Shown: positions 15,485 through 24,444 of the stretch, piece after piece
Position numbering within the stretch: the first letter of the stretch is position 1
Layout of the letters: each line of letters begins with the position of its first letter
Assembly: GCA_900467185.1 (NCBI GenBank)
Contig: UBPA01000007.1
Coordinates: 1-64,000, forward strand
Origin: Hyphomicrobiales bacterium
GTDB taxonomy: Bacteria > Pseudomonadota > Alphaproteobacteria > Rhizobiales > Rhizobiaceae
Direction: 5' to 3'
Length of the DNA stretch: 64,000 bases
The notes under the pieces: model-generated
What the model saw: only the letters and a program-made list of their open reading frames with translations
The model's database searches: none
Told to the model about the DNA's origin: nothing
Made by a program: the position numbers and the translations under genes

Positions 15485-18400
15485 ATGGCGACCATTCTTC
15501 TGCAGGCGGCGGGGACAGCCCTCGGCGCCGCGTTCGGGCCGCTGGGCGCGATCGTTGGCCGGGCGGCCGGCGCGCTGGCGGGTTCCGTCATCGACCGCTC
15601 GATCCTCAACGGCATGACGACCGTGACCGGCGCGCGGCTGGGGGATGCCCGGGTGCCCGGCGCCGAGGAAGGCACGGCCATTCCGCGCGTCTACGGAACC
15701 TTGCGGATCGGGGGGACGCTGATCTGGGCGACCCGCTTCGAGGAGCAGGTGCACCGCGAGCGGCAGGGCGGCAAGGCGAGCGGGCCGCGCGTCGAGACCT
15801 TCCGCTATTTCGCGAACATCGCGCTCGGCCTTTGCGAAGGGCCGACCGCGGGCATCCGGCGCGTCTGGGCGGACGGGCGCGAACTCGACCTCTCGACCGT
15901 CGAGATGCGGCTGCACACCGGCGCCGAGAGCCAGGCGCCCGATCCGCTGATCGCGGCGAAGCAGGCTTCGGGCGCGACGCCGGCCTATCGTGGGCTTGCC
16001 TATGTCGTGTTCGAGCGGTTGCCGCTCGGGCCCTATGGCAACCGGATTCCGCTGCTGCAGTTCGAGGTCATCCGCCCGGTCGGCCGCTTGGAAAAGCAGA
16101 TCCGCGCGGTGACGATCATTCCCGGCGCGACGGAGCATGGCTACGACCCGTCGCCGGTGCAGGAAAAGACCGGGCCGGGGGAGGCCCGTATCGTCAACCG
16201 CAACGTCTTTCACGGCGAGACGGACTGGCAGGCCTCGCTGGACGAGCTGCAGGCGCTCTGCCCGAACCTCAAGCGCGTGGCGCTGGTGGTCTCCTGGTTC
16301 GGCACGGACCTGCGCGCCGGACAGTGCCGGATCCTGCCCGGCGTGGAGACGCGGGACCGCGGGCGGGAGAGCCGCGAATGGTCGGTCGCAGGCGTGGAGC
16401 GCGCGGGGGCGCATCTCGTCAGCCGGAATGGCGGTGGCCCGGCCTATGGGGGCACGCCCTCCGACCGGAGCGTCGTCGCGGCGATCGCCGATCTCAAGGC
16501 GCGGGGGCTCGAGGTGTTTCTCTACCCCTTCGTGATGATGGATATTTCCGCCGCCAACACCCTGCCGGACCCCTATGGCGGGGTGCGTCAGGCAGCTTAT
16601 CCCTGGCGCGGGCGGATTACGGCCGCGGTGGCGCCGGGACGGCCGGGAAGCCCCGATCAAACGCCGGCGGTGCGCGGCGAGATCTCGGCCTTTTGCGGGA
16701 CGGGCACGGTCTCCGGAGGCGCAGACGGGCGGTATCGCGCCTTCGTGCTGCATTATGCGCGGCTGGCGCGGGATGCGGGTGGGGTGGACGGCTTCGTGAT
16801 CGGCTCGGAACTGCGCGGTCTGACGACGCTGCGCGACGGGGCGCGGCGGTTTCCCTTCGTCGAGGCGCTGACGGCGCTGGCGCAGGATGCGCGCGCGACC
16901 GTGGGGCCGGCGACGCGGCTGACCTATGCGGCGGACTGGAGCGAGTATTTCGGCTACCACCCGGCGGATGGGTCGGGCGACGTCCACTTCCACCTCGATC
17001 CGCTCTGGGCGTCGCCGGCGATCGATGCGGTGGGGATCGACAATTACATGCCGCTGTCGGACTGGCGGGACGGCGATATCGCCGAGGGCAACCCGGACGG
17101 GCAGCGGACGCCGGAGGACGGGGCGGTGCTGCGGGCGATGACGGCGGGCGGCGAGGGCTTCGACTGGTACTATGCCAGCCAGGCGGACCGGGAGGCGCGC
17201 ACGCGCACGGCGATCACCGACGGGCTGGCCGGCAAGCCGTGGGTGTTTCGCGTCAAGGACATCGGCGGATGGTGGGCGAACGCGCATCACGACCGCATCG
17301 GCGGCGTGGAGCAGGCGGTGGCGACGGCCTGGGTGCCGGGGATGAAGCCGGTCTGGTTTACCGAGACGGGCTGCCCGGCGATCGACAAGGGGGGCAACCA
17401 GCCGAACGTCTTTTCCGATCCGAAATCGTCCGAAAGTGCGGTGCCTTACTTTTCGGGCGGCGGGCGCAGCGATGCGGTGCAGCGACGGTTTCTGGAGGCG
17501 AGCCACGATGTCTGGCAAAGCGCGGATGCACCTGCGGGCGTCGATCCCGACCATATGTTCGTCTGGACCTGGGACGCGCGGCCGCAGCCGGCCTTTCCCG
17601 CGGCCCTCGACGTCTGGGCCGACGGTCGCAACTGGCAGGTGGGACACTGGCTGAACGGCCGGCTGGGCACGGCGACGATGGCCGACACGATCGCCGCCAT
17701 TCTGGCCGATCACCGGTTTGCGGACGGCGACACCGACCTCGTCTGCGGCGATCTCGGCGGCTATGTGCAGGCCGAGCAGATGTCGGCGCGCGACCTGCTG
17801 GAGCCGCTGATGGCTGCGGCAGGTATCGATGCGGTCGAGCGGGGCGGGCGGCTCGTCTTTCGCTCGCGCCTGCAGCAGGCCGGCCCGCCGGTTCGCCTGG
17901 ACACGCTGGCGGAGGTGAAGGATGCGGCCCTGACGGAGGATCTGCGCGGCGATGCCGGCGACTATGCCCGCGAGGCGATCCTCGACCATCTCGACCCCGC
18001 GAGCGACTATGGGCGCACGACGGCCCGCTCGCGCCGCGCGGCCCCCGGCAACGAGCGCATCCTGCGGCTGTCGCTGGCGGGCACGCTGCACGAGGCGGCG
18101 GCGCGCGATGCCGTGGATGCGGCGCTGCGCGACCATCAGGCCGGGCGCCGGCAGCTGAGTTTTTCGCTGCCGCCGAATACGCTCGGGCCGATGCCGGGGG
18201 ATGTCGTGACCGTCCCTGAAGGATCGTCCGGGACGTTCGTGATCGAGCGGATCGACGATGGCGCGATGCGCCGGGTAGAGGCACGCGGCATCGTCATGGG
18301 CGGTGCCAGCCGTTTCGTGCCGCAGGCGCGTCCGCTCGCGATCGGCCTCAGCGCCTCGGCCGCCTTCGCGCCGCTCGTGCATCTGATGGACCTGCCACGC

Positions 18401-19294
18401 TACACGGACGGGGACGCGGCTAGCTTTGCGCGGGCGGCGGTGTTTGCGCGGCCCTGGACGTCGGTGACGCTCTCGGCTTCGCCGACGCGCGAGGGCTATG
18501 CGGCGCGGCTGGCTCTGGAGCGCCCGGCGCGGACGGGAACGCTCGTCGCGGCGCTTGGTGTCGGCGTTTCCGGGCGGTTCGACCTCGCCAATGCGGTGAC
18601 GCTCGACCTGCATGCGGGGGAGCTGACGTCGATCGGTGACCTCGCGCTGTTTCAGGGGGAAAACCGGATGGCCGTGCTGTCGCGCAACGGCGTTTGGGAA
18701 ATTCTCGGCTTCGGGCTGGCCGAAGAGATCGCGCCCGGACGCTGGCGGTTGTCGCGGCTGCTGCGCGGGCTTGCCGGATCGACCGATGCGCAGGCGGCGG
18801 GGGCGCAGGCCGGTGCCGCGATCGTGATCCTCGACGCGGCGGTGCAGCCGCTGGGCCTGAGCGGTGCGGAAGCGGGCCAGGCACTCAACTGGATCGTCGA
18901 GGCGCAGGGCCGGCCGGCCGGCGCGGCGGAGACCGTGAGCTTTGCTGGCGGCCTGCGCGCGCAAACGCCGCTCGCGCCGGTGCATCTGAGCGCCCGGCGG
19001 GATGCGGCGGGCGACCTGACGCTCGGCTGGATCCGCTGCGCGCGCGGCTCCGGCGATGCCTGGCTCGACGGGGAAACGCCGCTCGACGAGCCCGTGGAGG
19101 CCTACCGTGTCGAGATTCTCTCGGGGACGCAGGTGGTGCGCGCGAGCGACACGACCACGAACGCGCTCGCCTATCCGCTGGCGCAGGAGATCGCGGATTT
19201 CGGCGCGCGGCAGAGCCAGCTGTCGGTGCGGGTGCGGCAGCGGGGGCAGGTGGTGGCGCTTGGGCTTGCGGGCGAGGCGCTGCTGGCCGTGTGA
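15485..19294 (+). CDS. GTA host-specificity / tail tip protein with TIM-barrel domain (g15, megatron)
   Basis: A 1269-residue baseplate protein that in RcGTA forms the tail spike region and contacts the recipient. The N-terminal 150 residues carry a Gly/Ala-rich helix (AAGTALGAAFGPLGAIVGRA) and the tail-hub part RVYGTLRIGGTLIWATRFEE. A GTA_TIM glycoside-hydrolase-like barrel spans about 420-730 (DGFVIGSELRGLT, LTYAADWSEYFGYH, VGIDNYMPLSDW, VWFTETGCPAIDKGGNQPN, HMFVWTWDARPQPAFP). A phage tail_3 domain (about 780-950) and an rcc01698-like C-terminus (RWRLSRLLRGLAGSTDAQAA) follow. ATG 15485 has GAGAG before it; TTG 15476 is an alternative. It is the last gene of the cluster. Confidence 0.95.
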   Translation: MATILLQAAGTALGAAFGPLGAIVGRAAGALAGSVIDRSILNGMTTVTGARLGDARVPGAEEGTAIPRVYGTLRIGGTLIWATRFEEQVHRERQGGKASGPRVETFRYFANIALGLCEGPTAGIRRVWADGRELDLSTVEMRLHTGAESQAPDPLIAAKQASGATPAYRGLAYVVFERLPLGPYGNRIPLLQFEVIRPVGRLEKQIRAVTIIPGATEHGYDPSPVQEKTGPGEARIVNRNVFHGETDWQASLDELQALCPNLKRVALVVSWFGTDLRAGQCRILPGVETRDRGRESREWSVAGVERAGAHLVSRNGGGPAYGGTPSDRSVVAAIADLKARGLEVFLYPFVMMDISAANTLPDPYGGVRQAAYPWRGRITAAVAPGRPGSPDQTPAVRGEISAFCGTGTVSGGADGRYRAFVLHYARLARDAGGVDGFVIGSELRGLTTLRDGARRFPFVEALTALAQDARATVGPATRLTYAADWSEYFGYHPADGSGDVHFHLDPLWASPAIDAVGIDNYMPLSDWRDGDIAEGNPDGQRTPEDGAVLRAMTAGGEGFDWYYASQADREARTRTAITDGLAGKPWVFRVKDIGGWWANAHHDRIGGVEQAVATAWVPGMKPVWFTETGCPAIDKGGNQPNVFSDPKSSESAVPYFSGGGRSDAVQRRFLEASHDVWQSADAPAGVDPDHMFVWTWDARPQPAFPAALDVWADGRNWQVGHWLNGRLGTATMADTIAAILADHRFADGDTDLVCGDLGGYVQAEQMSARDLLEPLMAAAGIDAVERGGRLVFRSRLQQAGPPVRLDTLAEVKDAALTEDLRGDAGDYAREAILDHLDPASDYGRTTARSRRAAPGNERILRLSLAGTLHEAAARDAVDAALRDHQAGRRQLSFSLPPNTLGPMPGDVVTVPEGSSGTFVIERIDDGAMRRVEARGIVMGGASRFVPQARPLAIGLSASAAFAPLVHLMDLPRYTDGDAASFARAAVFARPWTSVTLSASPTREGYAARLALERPARTGTLVAALGVGVSGRFDLANAVTLDLHAGELTSIGDLALFQGENRMAVLSRNGVWEILGFGLAEEIAPGRWRLSRLLRGLAGSTDAQAAGAQAGAAIVILDAAVQPLGLSGAEAGQALNWIVEAQGRPAGAAETVSFAGGLRAQTPLAPVHLSARRDAAGDLTLGWIRCARGSGDAWLDGETPLDEPVEAYRVEILSGTQVVRASDTTTNALAYPLAQEIADFGARQSQLSVRVRQRGQVVALGLAGEALLAV

Positions 19295-19472
19295 GGCGGG
19301 ACGGGCGGATCGGCGCTCGCAATTGCGCGCGGGGACGGCGCAACCTTCGAGCGGACGGCGGATCAGGGCTTGATCCGGAGCGGAGAAAGTGGCGTAAGTC
19401 GCGCATTCATTCGCCATTCAGGCAGGGACCCCTAATACACACGCAACACCTCGGAAATGCGAAAGTGCGTTC

Positions 19473-19790
19473 ATGCCGTCACCGCTGATCATCGCGATGC
19501 TCGCCGGAAGCCTGGCCGGAAGCCTGATGGTGCTTCCGCTGCCGACGGCGGCGGCGCCTCTCGGGGCCTGGGCAGGGGGCGCGGCCAGCCCCGCCATGGG
19601 CGAGGTCGACGCCCTGGAAGCCGCGCCTGTTTCCGGCGACTGCAGCTCGGCGGCCTCGCAGGTGGTCGAGCAAACCGGCGGCGACCTGCTGTCGGTGCAG
19701 ATGACCTCGGACGGACAATGTGTGGTGACGGTGCTCATTCCCGGCAATGGCGGACGACCGAAGAAAGTGACGATGCGGGTGCCGATGTAG
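19473..19790 (+). CDS. feuN: FeuN-like periplasmic regulator of FeuPQ
   Basis: A 105-residue exported protein with a hydrophobic signal segment (residues 4-30). The small mature part has two cysteines, in SGDCSSAASQVVEQTGG and SDGQCVVTVLIPG, which resembles a PepSY-like fold. It lies directly upstream of feuP-feuQ, the position and size of Sinorhizobium meliloti FeuN, a small periplasmic protein known to restrain FeuPQ signalling. The identification rests on synteny plus the secreted small-protein pattern. ATG at 19500 is a possible shorter start. Confidence 0.72.
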   Translation: MPSPLIIAMLAGSLAGSLMVLPLPTAAAPLGAWAGGAASPAMGEVDALEAAPVSGDCSSAASQVVEQTGGDLLSVQMTSDGQCVVTVLIPGNGGRPKKVTMRVPM

Positions 19791-19908
19791 ATCGGCCCCG
19801 GGTGGACTGTGCCTCTTCCATCGGATGGCGGGGGCGGGCACTGAACGCAATGCTGCCGGGCTTGCCCGGTAAGGTCCGTGACGACGGACAGACGGAGAGT
19901 GGGATCTG

Positions 19909-20586
19909 ATGCGCATTCTGGTGGTCGAAGACGACGTGAACCTCAACCGGCAGCTGACCGACACGCTGAAGGAAGCCGGCTATGTCGTCGATCAGGCCTT
20001 CGATGGCGAGGAGGGGCACTATCTCGGCGAGGGCGAGCCCTACGACGCCATCATCCTCGACATCGGCCTGCCCGAAATGGACGGCATCACCGTGCTCGAA
20101 AAATGGCGTGGCGCCGGCCGGCGCATGCCGGTGCTGATCCTCACCGCCCGCGACCGCTGGAGCGACAAGGTCGCCGGCATCGACGCCGGCGCCGACGACT
20201 ATGTGACGAAGCCGTTCCATGTCGAGGAGGTGCTGGCCCGCATCCGCGCGCTCATCCGCCGCGCGGCGGGCCATGCGACGTCCGAGATCGTCTGCGGCCC
20301 GGTGCGGCTCGACACCAAGGGCTCCAAGGCGACGGTCAACGGCATCGCGCTGAAGCTGACCTCGCACGAATTCCGGCTGCTCTCCTACCTCATGCACCAT
20401 ATGGGGCAGGTGGTTTCGCGCACCGAGCTGGTCGAACATATGTACGATCAGGATTTCGACCGGGACAGCAACACGATCGAGGTCTTCGTCGGGCGGCTGC
20501 GCAAGAAGATCGGCAACGACCTGATCGAGACCGTGCGCGGGCTCGGCTACCGCATGCAGGCACCCGGCATGGCGGAAAAATCGTGA
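19909..20586 (+). CDS. feuP: Response regulator FeuP (OmpR/PhoP family)
   Basis: A 225-residue regulator. The receiver domain (1-115) has acidic pocket VEDD and phospho-acceptor Asp51 in ILDIGLPEMDG, Thr near LTARDRW and Lys in VTKPFH. A winged-helix DNA-binding domain (125-220) contains LTSHEFRLLSYLMHHMGQV and IEVFVGRLRKKIG. It resembles PhoP/FeuP of rhizobia, which controls ndvA and cyclic glucan export in S. meliloti. ATG at 19909 follows GAGAGTGGGATCTG. feuQ follows after 28 bases. Confidence 0.85.
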   Translation: MRILVVEDDVNLNRQLTDTLKEAGYVVDQAFDGEEGHYLGEGEPYDAIILDIGLPEMDGITVLEKWRGAGRRMPVLILTARDRWSDKVAGIDAGADDYVTKPFHVEEVLARIRALIRRAAGHATSEIVCGPVRLDTKGSKATVNGIALKLTSHEFRLLSYLMHHMGQVVSRTELVEHMYDQDFDRDSNTIEVFVGRLRKKIGNDLIETVRGLGYRMQAPGMAEKS

Positions 20587-20614
20587 AGCGGCCCGCGAAA
20601 AGCCGGCGGGGCTG

Positions 20615-22006
20615 ATGCTGCGGCTGCAATCCCTCACCGCCCGCGTTCTTCTCGTCTCCACCATCTGGGCGGCGGCGGCGCTCGTGGTGATCGGCGTCGT
20701 TATTTCGACGCTCTACCGGCAGGGGTCGGAGCGCGGCTTTCAGGATCTTCTGCGGGCGCAGCTCTACAACGTCATCAACTCGATCGTCGTCAACGACAAG
20801 GGCGTGCTGGCCGGCAGCCCGCAGCTGGGCGACCTGCGGTTCTCGCAGCCGCAGACGGGCTGGTACTGGATCGTCGAGCCAATCGGCGAATTCAACACGC
20901 CGCCACTGGTCTCAACCTCGCTCGGCTCCGGCAAGCTGCCGATCGTCAGTGTCGACGACGTGCCGTTCGACATCCGCTACGAGCGTTTCTACACGACGCT
21001 CGACAGCTTCGGCAACGAGGTCGAGGTGGCCGAGACCGAAGTGGTGCTCGACATTCAGGGCCGAACCGCGCGGTTCCGCATCGCCGGCAACCGCGACGTG
21101 CTCGAGGCCGATATCAACGATTTCAACCGCAACCTTTATCTGGCGCTGGCGATCTTCGGCTTCGGCGGGCTGGGCATGAACGCGCTCGCCATCCTCTTCG
21201 GCCTGCGTCCGCTGGACCAGGCGCGGCGGTCGCTCGAAAAGATCCGGGCGGGCGAGAGCGAGCGGCTGGACGGGGTGTTTCCGCGCGAGATCCAGCCCTT
21301 GGCGAGCGAGGTCAATGCGCTGATCGACAGCAATCGGCGCATCATCGAGCGGGCGCGCATGCAGGTGGGCAACCTCGCGCATTCGCTGAAGACGCCGCTG
21401 GCCGTGCTGATCAACGAGGCGCGCGTGCTGGAGGCGCCGCATGGCGACCTCGTGCGCAGCCAGGCCGATGCCATGCAGGTGCAGGTGCAATCCTACCTCA
21501 ACCGGGCGCGCATCGCCGCGCAGCGCGAATCCGTGCTGGCGCGCACCGAGGTGGAGCAGGCGCTGGAGCGGCTGGTGCGCGTGATGCGCCGCCTGCATTC
21601 GGAAAAGACCTTTCTCCTGACGATCTCGCCGCCCAACCTCGTGCTGGCGATGGAGCAGCAGGACGTGGAGGAGACCGTCGGCAACCTGCTCGACAATGCC
21701 GCGCGCTATGCGCTGAGCGAAGTGCGGATCACCGCGCATCTCTCGGGCGAAGGCGTGCAGGGGCTCGATCCCGGACGACGGGCCTGGATCACGGTGGATG
21801 TGGAGGACGACGGGCCGGGCATCGCGCCCGCACAGATCGCGATGGCGATGAAGCGCGGGCGGCGGCTGGACGAGAGCAAGCCCGGCACAGGCCTCGGCCT
21901 GTCGATCGTGCGGGAAATCGCCGGCGAGTATCACGGCACGCTGGCCATGGACCGCGCCGAGATCGGCGGCCTGAAAGCGACGCTGGTGCTGCCGGCGGCC
22001 TCGTGA
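20615..22006 (+). CDS. feuQ: Sensor histidine kinase FeuQ
   Basis: A 463-residue inner-membrane kinase paired with FeuP. Transmembrane segments at about 15-35 and 172-195 flank a periplasmic sensor domain that contains QTGWYWIVEPIGE. A HAMP-like linker and the dimerisation helix with phospho-acceptor His256 in NLAHSLKTPLAVLINEAR follow. The ATP-binding domain has N box NLLDNAARYAL, G1 DDGPGIAP and G2 GTGLGLSIVREI. In S. meliloti the kinase is held in check by FeuN. ATG 20615 is preceded by GGCGGGGCTG. Confidence 0.85.
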   Translation: MLRLQSLTARVLLVSTIWAAAALVVIGVVISTLYRQGSERGFQDLLRAQLYNVINSIVVNDKGVLAGSPQLGDLRFSQPQTGWYWIVEPIGEFNTPPLVSTSLGSGKLPIVSVDDVPFDIRYERFYTTLDSFGNEVEVAETEVVLDIQGRTARFRIAGNRDVLEADINDFNRNLYLALAIFGFGGLGMNALAILFGLRPLDQARRSLEKIRAGESERLDGVFPREIQPLASEVNALIDSNRRIIERARMQVGNLAHSLKTPLAVLINEARVLEAPHGDLVRSQADAMQVQVQSYLNRARIAAQRESVLARTEVEQALERLVRVMRRLHSEKTFLLTISPPNLVLAMEQQDVEETVGNLLDNAARYALSEVRITAHLSGEGVQGLDPGRRAWITVDVEDDGPGIAPAQIAMAMKRGRRLDESKPGTGLGLSIVREIAGEYHGTLAMDRAEIGGLKATLVLPAAS

Positions 22007-22162
22007 CGGGCCGCATGCGGTGCGGCGTGCTTTTTCGACACGCATCGGCGGGAAACGACCGGAGGTGGTTGCTTATTTCGCGATGAGCTGTTGCCCGCGT
22101 TTTGCGGCGGTGCAAAATACGCGCATCGACGCTCGCCCATGAAACCCGGATCCGCTTCGCGC

Positions 22163-22618
22163 ATGACAGACAGACACCGTTTCCCCCGCATGATCCCGCT
22201 GGCAACGACGGGGCTTCTCATCGCCCTGAGTGCGGCGAGCGGCTGCGCCTCCAAGTCCGCCGGGCCGACGACGGCCGCACTGGGCGGCGTGGCGACGCGG
22301 GGAAGCGCATCGTCCTCCTTCATCGCGGCGCTGGGCAACGGCATCATCGGGCAGAACGCCAATGTGAAGCTGTCGGGCGCGGATCGCCAGCGGGCGCTGG
22401 AGGCCGAGTACCGGGCGCTGGAAGCCGCTCCGGGCGGCCAGCCGGTCGTCTGGCAGGGCAACGGCATGCGCGGCTCGGTCGTGGCGGCGGCGCCCTATCA
22501 GGTGGGGTCCCAGAACTGCCGGCAGTACAGCCATACGGTGACGGCGGGCACCGCCGACAACGTCGCGCGCGGCGTCGCCTGCCGCAACGCCAACGGTACC
22601 TGGACGCCGCTGACCTGA
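22163..22618 (+). CDS. 17-kDa surface-antigen-like outer-membrane lipoprotein
   Basis: A 151-residue lipoprotein with signal peptide and lipobox LSAASGC, giving acylated Cys near residue 27. The C-terminal half (ALEAEYRALEAAPGGQPVVW, GSVVAAAPYQVGSQNCRQYS, GVACRNANGTWTPL) matches the rickettsial 17-kDa antigen family. The glycine-zipper part is short (FIAALGNGIIGQNA). It probably stabilises the outer membrane. ATG 22163 is chosen because it gives a normal signal peptide; ATG 22139 is possible. Confidence 0.78.
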   Translation: MTDRHRFPRMIPLATTGLLIALSAASGCASKSAGPTTAALGGVATRGSASSSFIAALGNGIIGQNANVKLSGADRQRALEAEYRALEAAPGGQPVVWQGNGMRGSVVAAAPYQVGSQNCRQYSHTVTAGTADNVARGVACRNANGTWTPLT

Positions 22619-22831
22619 CGCCGGTTTTCATGGCCGGCCGGCTGCGGGCGGCGTATCGTCGTCCAGCCGATGCCTCAATTTTCCGTCATGCCCGCTTTGC
22701 CGATTGGAACCCGGCTGTCCGCATAGTATGGCTGCCATCAGAGCCTGATCCGTCCGCCGCCGCGGCATCATGGAAGGGCTCGGCGACGGAGCGTCCTGTC
22801 GGGCGCGCTGTGAGGGCTTGAAAGACTGGAC

Positions 22832-23986
22832 ATGCTGTTCTGGATCATCGTTGCCGTGATGACGGCCACCGTCTCGGCGCTGCTGCTTCTGCCGCTGTTG
22901 CGGGCAGGTGGGCCAAGCACTGTCGCCGGACAGCATGACGCCGAAGTCTATCGCGACCAGCTGGAAGAGCTGAAACGGGATGCGCGGAACGGGCTGATTG
23001 CGCCCGAGGAGGCCGAGCTTGCCCGCGCCGAGATCGCCCGGCGGCTGCTCGCCGCCAGCGCGACGGCGGATAAGGATAAGGCGCAGAACGGGGCGTCTTC
23101 GGCCGGCCGCGCCAACCGGCTGGCGCAGGCGGCGGTGATCGTCGTGCTGCCCGTGGTCGGGCTCTGTCTGTACTTGACGACCGGCAGCCCGGAGCTGCCC
23201 GATGCGCCGCTGGCCGCGCGTCTCGCCGACCCCGGCGACGACATCGAACTCCTCATCGCGCAGGCCGAGAAGCAACTGGCCGCCAATCCGGACGACGGTG
23301 CCGGATACGATGTGCTGGCGCCGATCTACTATCGCAGCGGCCGCTTCGACGATGCCATCTCCGCCTTTTCCAATGCGATCCGCCTCAACGGCCCATCGCC
23401 GCAGCGGCTCGGCGGCTATGCCGAAAGCCTGATCGCCCGCTCCGGCGGGCTGGTGGCGGCCGAGGCGCGCACGGCGCTGGAGCAATCGCTGGCGCTGCAG
23501 CCGAACGATCCGCGCGCCCGCTTCTACCTCGCGCTGGGGCTGGAGCAGGACGGCAAGGCCGTGGAGGCGGTGACGGCGTTTCGCGAGATCGTGACGACAT
23601 CGCCGGCCGGCGCGCCCTGGCTGCCGCTCGTCAACGAGCATATCGCCGCGCTGGCGCCGACCGAGGGTGCACCCGCAGCCGGCGAGGCCAAGCTCGGCGG
23701 GCCGGATGCGGCGGCGATCGCCAATGCCGAAGCCATGAGCACGGACGACCGGCGCCAGATGATCGAGGGCATGGTGTCGAGCCTTGCCGCGAAGCTGAAG
23801 GAGGACCCCGCCAATCTCGAGGGCTGGCAGCGGATCATCCGCTCCTATGCGGTGCTGGGCGAGACCGCCAAGGCGGAAGGCGCGCTGCGCGAGGGGCTCG
23901 CCGCCTTTCCGCGCGCGGGAAACGGCGGCCGGCAATTGCTGGCGCTGGCGGCGGAACTGGGCATCGACACGGGGAGGGCGCCATGA
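22832..23986 (+). CDS. ccmI: Cytochrome c biogenesis protein CcmI (CycH)
   Basis: A 384-residue apocytochrome c chaperone of system I. Two transmembrane segments (about 1-22 and 92-112) enclose the conserved [18 protein letters not shown] leucine-zipper-like region. The periplasmic tail has TPR repeats ([38 protein letters not shown]). It holds apocytochrome for heme ligation. It is the first of four overlapping genes, ccmIEFH, known in rhizobia as cycHJKL. The last four bases overlap ccmE. Confidence 0.93.
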   Translation: MLFWIIVAVMTATVSALLLLPLLRAGGPSTVAGQHDAEVYRDQLEELKRDARNGLIAPEEAELARAEIARRLLAASATADKDKAQNGASSAGRANRLAQAAVIVVLPVVGLCLYLTTGSPELPDAPLAARLADPGDDIELLIAQAEKQLAANPDDGAGYDVLAPIYYRSGRFDDAISAFSNAIRLNGPSPQRLGGYAESLIARSGGLVAAEARTALEQSLALQPNDPRARFYLALGLEQDGKAVEAVTAFREIVTTSPAGAPWLPLVNEHIAALAPTEGAPAAGEAKLGGPDAAAIANAEAMSTDDRRQMIEGMVSSLAAKLKEDPANLEGWQRIIRSYAVLGETAKAEGALREGLAAFPRAGNGGRQLLALAAELGIDTGRAP

Positions 23987-24444
23987 CGCTGAAGATGACG
24001 CGCAAGCAGAAGCGCCTGACGCTGATTGCCGGCGGCGTCGGCTTTCTCTCCCTGGCCGTGCTGCTCGTGCTGTTCGCCTTCAGCCAGGCGGTGGCCTATT
24101 TCTATGTTCCCGCCGATCTCGAAAAGGCGCATGTTGCGCCGGGCACGCGCATCCGGCTGGGCGGGCTGGTGGCGGCCGGCTCCGTGGAGCGGAGCGCGGG
24201 CACGACGGTGACCTTTACCGTGACGGATACGCTGGCCAAAGTGCCGGTGACCTATACCGGCATGCTGCCCGACCTGTTTCGCGAGGGGCAGGGCGTGGTG
24301 GCGGAAGGCGCGATGAACGATGCCGGCGTGTTCGTGGCCGATACGGTGCTGGCCAAGCATGACGAGACCTATATGCCGAAGGACGTGGCCGACCGGCTGA
24401 AGGCGCAGGGCGTCTCGCTCGGCGGGCAGGAGACGATCCGATGA
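23983..24444 (+). CDS. ccmE: Periplasmic heme chaperone CcmE (CycJ)
   Basis: A 153-residue membrane-anchored heme chaperone: basic N-terminus MTRKQKRL, one transmembrane segment (about 15-37), then an OB-fold periplasmic domain. Heme is bound covalently by His126 in [10 protein letters not shown], with the nearby Tyr conserved. [15 protein letters not shown] and [18 protein letters not shown] are family blocks. It passes heme from CcmC (not in this window) to CcmF/CcmH. It overlaps both neighbours by four bases. Confidence 0.95.
   Translation: MTLKMTRKQKRLTLIAGGVGFLSLAVLLVLFAFSQAVAYFYVPADLEKAHVAPGTRIRLGGLVAAGSVERSAGTTVTFTVTDTLAKVPVTYTGMLPDLFREGQGVVAEGAMNDAGVFVADTVLAKHDETYMPKDVADRLKAQGVSLGGQETIR

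Noticed and set aside
2721-19294. Ordinary prophage
   Set aside because: No integrase, repressor, replication or antirepressor genes, and no att-like repeats at the ends. Order and overlaps match GTA clusters. It remains possible that it is an old remnant under selection.
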